60,688 nucleotides of DNA from Amphritea pacifica (GTDB taxonomy: Bacteria; Pseudomonadota; Gammaproteobacteria; Pseudomonadales; Balneatricaceae). Shown here piece after piece: positions 57,086 through 60,688 of the stretch. The notes beneath the pieces are model-generated. The model worked only from the letters and a program-made list of their open reading frames with translations, was not told where the DNA came from and searched no databases. Each line of letters begins with the position of its first letter. Position 1 is the stretch's first letter. Location: NCBI RefSeq assembly GCF_016924145.1, contig NZ_JAFFZO010000032.1:1-60688 (forward strand), given 5' to 3'. A program made the position numbers and the translations under genes.

Positions 57086-57105
57086 CTTTTTGTTTAGCGA
57101 TAGCT

Positions 57106-58287
57106 TTATTTTTCCAGCGCGGCTTTGATCCGGCTGATGGCATCGGCCAGTATTTCCATTGAGGTGGCGAAAGAGAGGCGCATATTTCCCGGTGCGCCAA
57201 ACGCTGATCCCGGTACCAGTGCAACACCGGCTTCAAGAAGCAGGAACTCAGCCAGATCAATGTCGTTTGCAAAGCGATCATCTTTATCGATGATCTGTTG
57301 AAAACTTGGGAAGGCGTAGAATGTCCCGTCAGCCGGAATACAATCGACCCCGTCGATCTCGTTGAGTTTTTCAACCACGAAGTCATGACGCTGTTTGAAC
57401 GCCTTAACCATCTCTTTCACACACTCCTGATCACCATCCAGTGCAACCTGCGCGGCAACCTGAGAGATCGACGTCGGGTTGGAGGTGCTCTGAGACTGAA
57501 TCTTCTTCATCGCGCCAATCAACTGAGCCGGGCCTGCGGCGTAACCAATCCGCCAGCCGGTCATCGAGTAGGCTTTAGATACGCCATTGAGCACGATGGT
57601 GCGATCATACAGCTCAGGGCAGACATTCAGAATGTTGATGAATGGCGTTTCAGTGAACAGGATATGCTCATACATGTCATCAGTTGCGATCAGAACATCC
57701 GGATGTTTCGCCAGCACTTCCCCCAGGCCTTTCAGCTCTGCTTCTGTGTAAGCAACACCGGTTGGGTTGGATGGGCTGTTCAGCACCAGCAGACGGGTCT
57801 TGTCTGTGATCGCAGCTTCCAGTTGCTCCGGAGTGATTTTGAAGCGCGCTTCCTGGGTTGTGGTAACAATCACGGGTACGCCTTCGCCCATCAGCACCAT
57901 GTCGGGGTAAGATACCCAGTAGGGTGCCGGGATAATCACTTCGTCGCCAGGGTTCAGCAGAGCCAGAGACAGGTTGAAAAAGCTCTGCTTACCGCCACAG
58001 GAAACCAGAATCTGATTGGCTTCATAGTCAAAGCCGTTGTCCCGTTTGAACTTTGCAATAATCGCTTTTTTCAGAGCGGGTGTGCCGTCAACAGCTGTGT
58101 ATTTTGTGAAACCGTTGTTAAGGGCCTCAATAGCAGCGTTTTTAATGTGATCCGGGGTATCGAAATCAGGTTCGCCGGCCCCCAGGCCAATGATATTTTT
58201 ACCCGCTGCACGCAGTTCAGCAGCGCGGTTAGTCACTGCCAGTGTCGGAGAAGGTTTAATGCTGTTAACGCGATCGGAGAGTTGCAT
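57106..58287 (-). CDS. aspC: Class I/II pyridoxal-phosphate aminotransferase (aspartate aminotransferase-like)
   Basis: The 393-residue enzyme resembles prokaryotic-type aspartate aminotransferases. Hallmarks are GLGAGEPDFDTPDHI, LNSPSNPTGVAY (the PLP pocket), DDMYEHILF, the PLP lysine in SKAYSMTGWRIGY and PGSAFG. The substrate is assigned by family only. It is divergent from uvrB across a 251-bp gap that holds the uvrB promoter. Confidence 0.9.
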   Translation of the reverse strand: MQLSDRVNSIKPSPTLAVTNRAAELRAAGKNIIGLGAGEPDFDTPDHIKNAAIEALNNGFTKYTAVDGTPALKKAIIAKFKRDNGFDYEANQILVSCGGKQSFFNLSLALLNPGDEVIIPAPYWVSYPDMVLMGEGVPVIVTTTQEARFKITPEQLEAAITDKTRLLVLNSPSNPTGVAYTEAELKGLGEVLAKHPDVLIATDDMYEHILFTETPFINILNVCPELYDRTIVLNGVSKAYSMTGWRIGYAAGPAQLIGAMKKIQSQSTSNPTSISQVAAQVALDGDQECVKEMVKAFKQRHDFVVEKLNEIDGVDCIPADGTFYAFPSFQQIIDKDDRFANDIDLAEFLLLEAGVALVPGSAFGAPGNMRLSFATSMEILADAISRIKAALEK

Positions 58288-58461
58288 TGTCCTAGCTGTA
58301 TCCTCTGAAAAATGTGGCGCTGTACCACGGTGTGTTCAACCGATAAATGATACCGGAATCCGGGGTGCGGAAAAATCCTTTTCGACTCGAAATCAGATTA
58401 AAAGTAGTATTTATTTCAATAAAGAGGCAACTATTTTTGCAAAACAGATCAGCTCTGCTGA

Positions 58462-58477
58462 CTGAAGGATCATTCAG
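58462..58477 (+). promoter_or_regulatory. Candidate SOS (LexA) site upstream of uvrB
   Basis: CTG-N10-CAG is present, 62 bp before the uvrB ATG, but the ten central bases lack the alternating TA core of strong LexA boxes. A TATAAT follows at 58498-58503. SOS control is plausible by analogy to E. coli uvrB. Confidence 0.35.
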
Positions 58478-58497
58478 CAGAAAATTTTTCTTACAGG

Positions 58498-58503
58498 TAT
58501 AAT
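58498..58503 (+). promoter_or_regulatory. Candidate uvrB -10 box
   Basis: TATAAT lies 35 bp before the uvrB ATG. No good -35 is visible at the usual distance. Confidence 0.4.
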
Positions 58504-58538
58504 AGTCCGCTTCAGTTTTTGGCCCGTAAAGATCATTT

Positions 58539-60551
58539 ATGAAGCAGCGTTTTCAGGTTCAGTCAAAATTTCAGCCCGCAGGTGATCAGCCTGCTGCCAT
58601 CGCAGGGCTGGTCAACGGAATTCAGGCCGGTCTGGCCTCGCAGACTCTGCTGGGGGTAACCGGTTCCGGTAAAACCTTCACCATTGCCAACGTAGTGGCT
58701 GAATTGCAGCGGCCAACGATCGTTCTGGCTCATAATAAGACGCTCGCCGCCCAGCTTTATGGTGAGTTCCGGGAGTTTTTCCCCAATAACGCTGTCGAGT
58801 ATTTCGTATCCTACTACGACTATTACCAGCCAGAGGCTTACGTTCCCTCCTCAGATACCTTTATCGAAAAAGATGCGTCGATTAATGAGCATATCGAGCA
58901 GATGCGTTTGTCTGCCACTAAAGCGCTGTTGGAGCGTGAAGATGCCATTATCGTTGCCACGGTCTCTTCAATCTACGGTCTGGGTGACCCAAAATCCTAT
59001 CTGGGGATGATGCTGCATCTGGACCGGGGAGATGAAGCGGACCAGCGGACAATTCTGCGTCGTCTGGCGGAGCTGCAATACACCCGTAACGATATCGAGC
59101 TGCATCGCGGAACCTACCGGGTTCGCGGTGATGTTATCGATGTGTTTCCGGCGGAGTCGGAAAAAGAAGCGATACGGATCGAGCTGTTTGATGATGAGGT
59201 GGAAAACCTCAGCTATTTCGATCCGCTGACCGGGGAGGTGCTACGGCGGGTTCCCCGCGCCACCATCTATCCCAAGTCTCACTATGTTACCCCGCGGGAT
59301 ATTCTGGTTGCCGCAGTGGACCGGATCAAGGAGGAATTGATCGAGCGGCTGAAGCAGCTGAGGGATAACGATAAACTGGTTGAAGCGCAGCGACTTGAAC
59401 AGCGGACCCTTTATGATATCGAGATGATCATGGAGCTGGGCTATTGTTCAGGTATTGAAAACTACTCCCGCTACCTGTCAGGCAGGGACCCTGGACAGGC
59501 ACCGCCCACCCTGTTTGATTATCTGCCGGATGATGCGCTGGTGGTGGTGGATGAGTCACACGTGACAATTCCGCAGTTAGGAGCGATGTATAAAGGTGAC
59601 CGTTCCCGTAAAGAGACGCTGGTGGAGTATGGCTTTCGACTGCCATCCGCTCTGGATAACCGGCCCATGAGGTTTGAGGAGTGGGAAAGGCAGGCACCGC
59701 AGATGATCTTTGTTTCGGCAACGCCGGGTAAGTATGAAGCCGCAAACGCCGGCCAGATCGTGGAACAGGTGGTACGCCCCACCGGTTTGCTTGACCCTGA
59801 GGTTGAAGTGCGTCCGGCCCGCAATCAGGTGGATGACCTGCTGGGGGAGATCCATAAAGTTGCCGCAAAAGGCGAACGGGTGATTGTCACGGTGCTGACT
59901 AAACGGATGGCTGAGGATCTCACCGAGTATCTGGATGAACACGGTGTCCGGGTACGTTATCTGCACTCCGATATTGATACCGTAGAGCGGGTTGAGATTA
60001 TTCGTGATCTGCGTATCGGAGAGTTTGATGTGCTGGTGGGTATCAACCTGTTGCGGGAGGGGATCGATATGCCGGAAGTGGGGCTGGTGGCGATTCTGGA
60101 TGCTGATAAGGAAGGTTTTCTGCGATCCGAAACGTCTATGATTCAGACGATCGGTCGGGCGGCGCGGAATATCAATGGCCGGGCCATTCTCTACGCCGAC
60201 CGGATTACCGGTTCGATGCAGCGGGCGATGGATGAAACCGGGCGTCGGCGGGAAAAGCAGATTATTCATAATCAGCTTCACGGTATCACTCCGAAGGGAA
60301 TAATGAAGTCAGTTGCCGATATTATGGAAGGGGCTTCTGCCATTCCCGGACGTAAAGGCAAGTCGGCCCGTAAAGTGGCTGAGCCTGGCGCTGAATATCA
60401 GATTGATCCGAAACAGCTCAGTACCGCTGAATTGGCGAAAACCATGAGTCGCCTGGAAGATCAGATGTATGAAGCGGCAAAAAATCTGGAGTTTGAAAAA
60501 GCTGCGCAATACCGCGATCAGCTGGAAAAGCTCAAGCACAGCGGATTATAA
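58539..60551 (+). CDS. uvrB: UvrABC system protein B
   Basis: UvrB is the damage-verifying helicase subunit of nucleotide excision repair. The 670-residue product has Walker [11 protein letters not shown] (residues 39-48), the DESH helicase motif and [12 protein letters not shown] near the beta-hairpin. A C-terminal UVR domain ([24 protein letters not shown]) for binding UvrC is present. The length is normal. No terminator follows before the IS630-like element. Confidence 0.98.
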   Translation: MKQRFQVQSKFQPAGDQPAAIAGLVNGIQAGLASQTLLGVTGSGKTFTIANVVAELQRPTIVLAHNKTLAAQLYGEFREFFPNNAVEYFVSYYDYYQPEAYVPSSDTFIEKDASINEHIEQMRLSATKALLEREDAIIVATVSSIYGLGDPKSYLGMMLHLDRGDEADQRTILRRLAELQYTRNDIELHRGTYRVRGDVIDVFPAESEKEAIRIELFDDEVENLSYFDPLTGEVLRRVPRATIYPKSHYVTPRDILVAAVDRIKEELIERLKQLRDNDKLVEAQRLEQRTLYDIEMIMELGYCSGIENYSRYLSGRDPGQAPPTLFDYLPDDALVVVDESHVTIPQLGAMYKGDRSRKETLVEYGFRLPSALDNRPMRFEEWERQAPQMIFVSATPGKYEAANAGQIVEQVVRPTGLLDPEVEVRPARNQVDDLLGEIHKVAAKGERVIVTVLTKRMAEDLTEYLDEHGVRVRYLHSDIDTVERVEIIRDLRIGEFDVLVGINLLREGIDMPEVGLVAILDADKEGFLRSETSMIQTIGRAARNINGRAILYADRITGSMQRAMDETGRRREKQIIHNQLHGITPKGIMKSVADIMEGASAIPGRKGKSARKVAEPGAEYQIDPKQLSTAELAKTMSRLEDQMYEAAKNLEFEKAAQYRDQLEKLKHSGL

Positions 60552-60559
60552 AAATAGAT

Positions 60560-60688
60560 TGACTAGTGTAGTGTTTCACTCTTGATGATTCTTAATGTAT
60601 CCTCAGCTCAAATACCCTGAGAGAATCGGACTTATCGCATGCGAATTGCCACCCCTATTGTGCTTACTGAAGAAGAAAAGGCTGAGCT
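60560..60688 (+). mobile_element. IS630-like element, left end only
   Basis: An IS630-like transposase start lies at the right edge. The element's left end probably lies between the uvrB stop and the transposase ATG. TA dinucleotides at about 60564 and 60569, typical IS630 targets, are possible boundaries. The rest is outside the window. Confidence 0.55.
60639..60688 (+). CDS. IS630-family transposase, N-terminal fragment (cut by window end)
   Basis: Only the first 16 codons are present (MRIATPIVLTEEEKAE). This matches the usual N-terminus of IS630-type transposases, M-R-(I/V)-A-x-P-I-x-L-(T/S)-x-E-x-(R/K)-x-E. The catalytic DDE region is not in the window, so whether the gene is intact is unknown. 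Confidence 0.65.
   Translation, partial: MRIATPIVLTEEEKAE

Noticed and set aside
57298-58308. 336-codon frame antisense to the aminotransferase
   Set aside because: It lies wholly opposite a well-supported conserved gene, has no ribosome binding site, and encodes an unusual His/Gln/Arg/Val-rich composition typical of antisense frames.

Overview
The window is a 60.7 kb stretch of a gammaproteobacterial chromosome. An ectoine and hydroxyectoine cluster, a Lap-type giant adhesin with its own type I secretion apparatus, an orphan soxYZ pair, EpmC, TtcA and an Aas-type lipid remodelling protein together suggest a marine, halotolerant member of the Oceanospirillales (an Amphritea/Neptuniibacter-like lineage). 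That placement is inference from gene content. Genes are dense and mostly housekeeping. I see no tRNA, rRNA, CRISPR array or prophage. The only mobile element is the start of an IS630-like transposase at the extreme right edge.

Layout from the left. 1-10.2 kb: the 3' end of a giant RTX adhesin, followed by its secretion ATPase, membrane fusion protein and TolC-like outer membrane protein. 10.3-14.9 kb: ttcA, a YaiI-family gene, an enoyl-CoA hydratase homologue, soxYZ without the rest of the sox system, a lipoprotein and epmC. 15-16.6 kb (minus strand): a copper-delivery operon (FixH-like protein, SCO, PCu(A)C chaperone). 16.9-21.6 kb: a small zinc-ribbon protein, dgt, a YciH/SUI1 gene, a 39-residue membrane peptide gene, a DUF4124-retropepsin protein, an MTHFR-family protein and a DUF1285 gene. 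21.8-25.4 kb (minus): srkA, a CYTH protein and metG. 25.9-32 kb: an HDOD protein, trmA and a MFS-acyltransferase-acyl-ACP synthetase fusion.

32.2-35.4 kb is a four-gene operon behind a clear Zur-type palindrome: a His-rich DUF2796 protein, an ABC ATPase, an FtsX-like permease and a DUF3299 protein. It resembles the zinc-regulated zrg system of Vibrio. 35.5-38.7 kb: apbC/mrp, dcd and two uncharacterised genes. 38.8-44.5 kb: the ectoine locus (ectR divergent from ectA-ectB-small ORF-ectC-ectD-ask). 44.7-50.7 kb: mgtE, an uncharacterised gene, a PAS-GGDEF-EAL protein and a divergent orphan solute-binding protein. 50.8-56.9 kb (minus): a TetR-adaptor-RND-TolC efflux operon. 57.1-60.6 kb: an aspartate aminotransferase and uvrB.

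The most useful second looks are: the Zur-box operon with its His-rich repeat; an unassigned gene lodged between ectB and ectC; a perfect 19-bp inverted repeat in the ectR-ectA gap; orphan soxYZ with an altered swinging-arm tail; three very small genes below usual ORF cut-offs, two of them with strong ribosome binding sites; a REP-like palindrome; and a low-GC patch inside metG.
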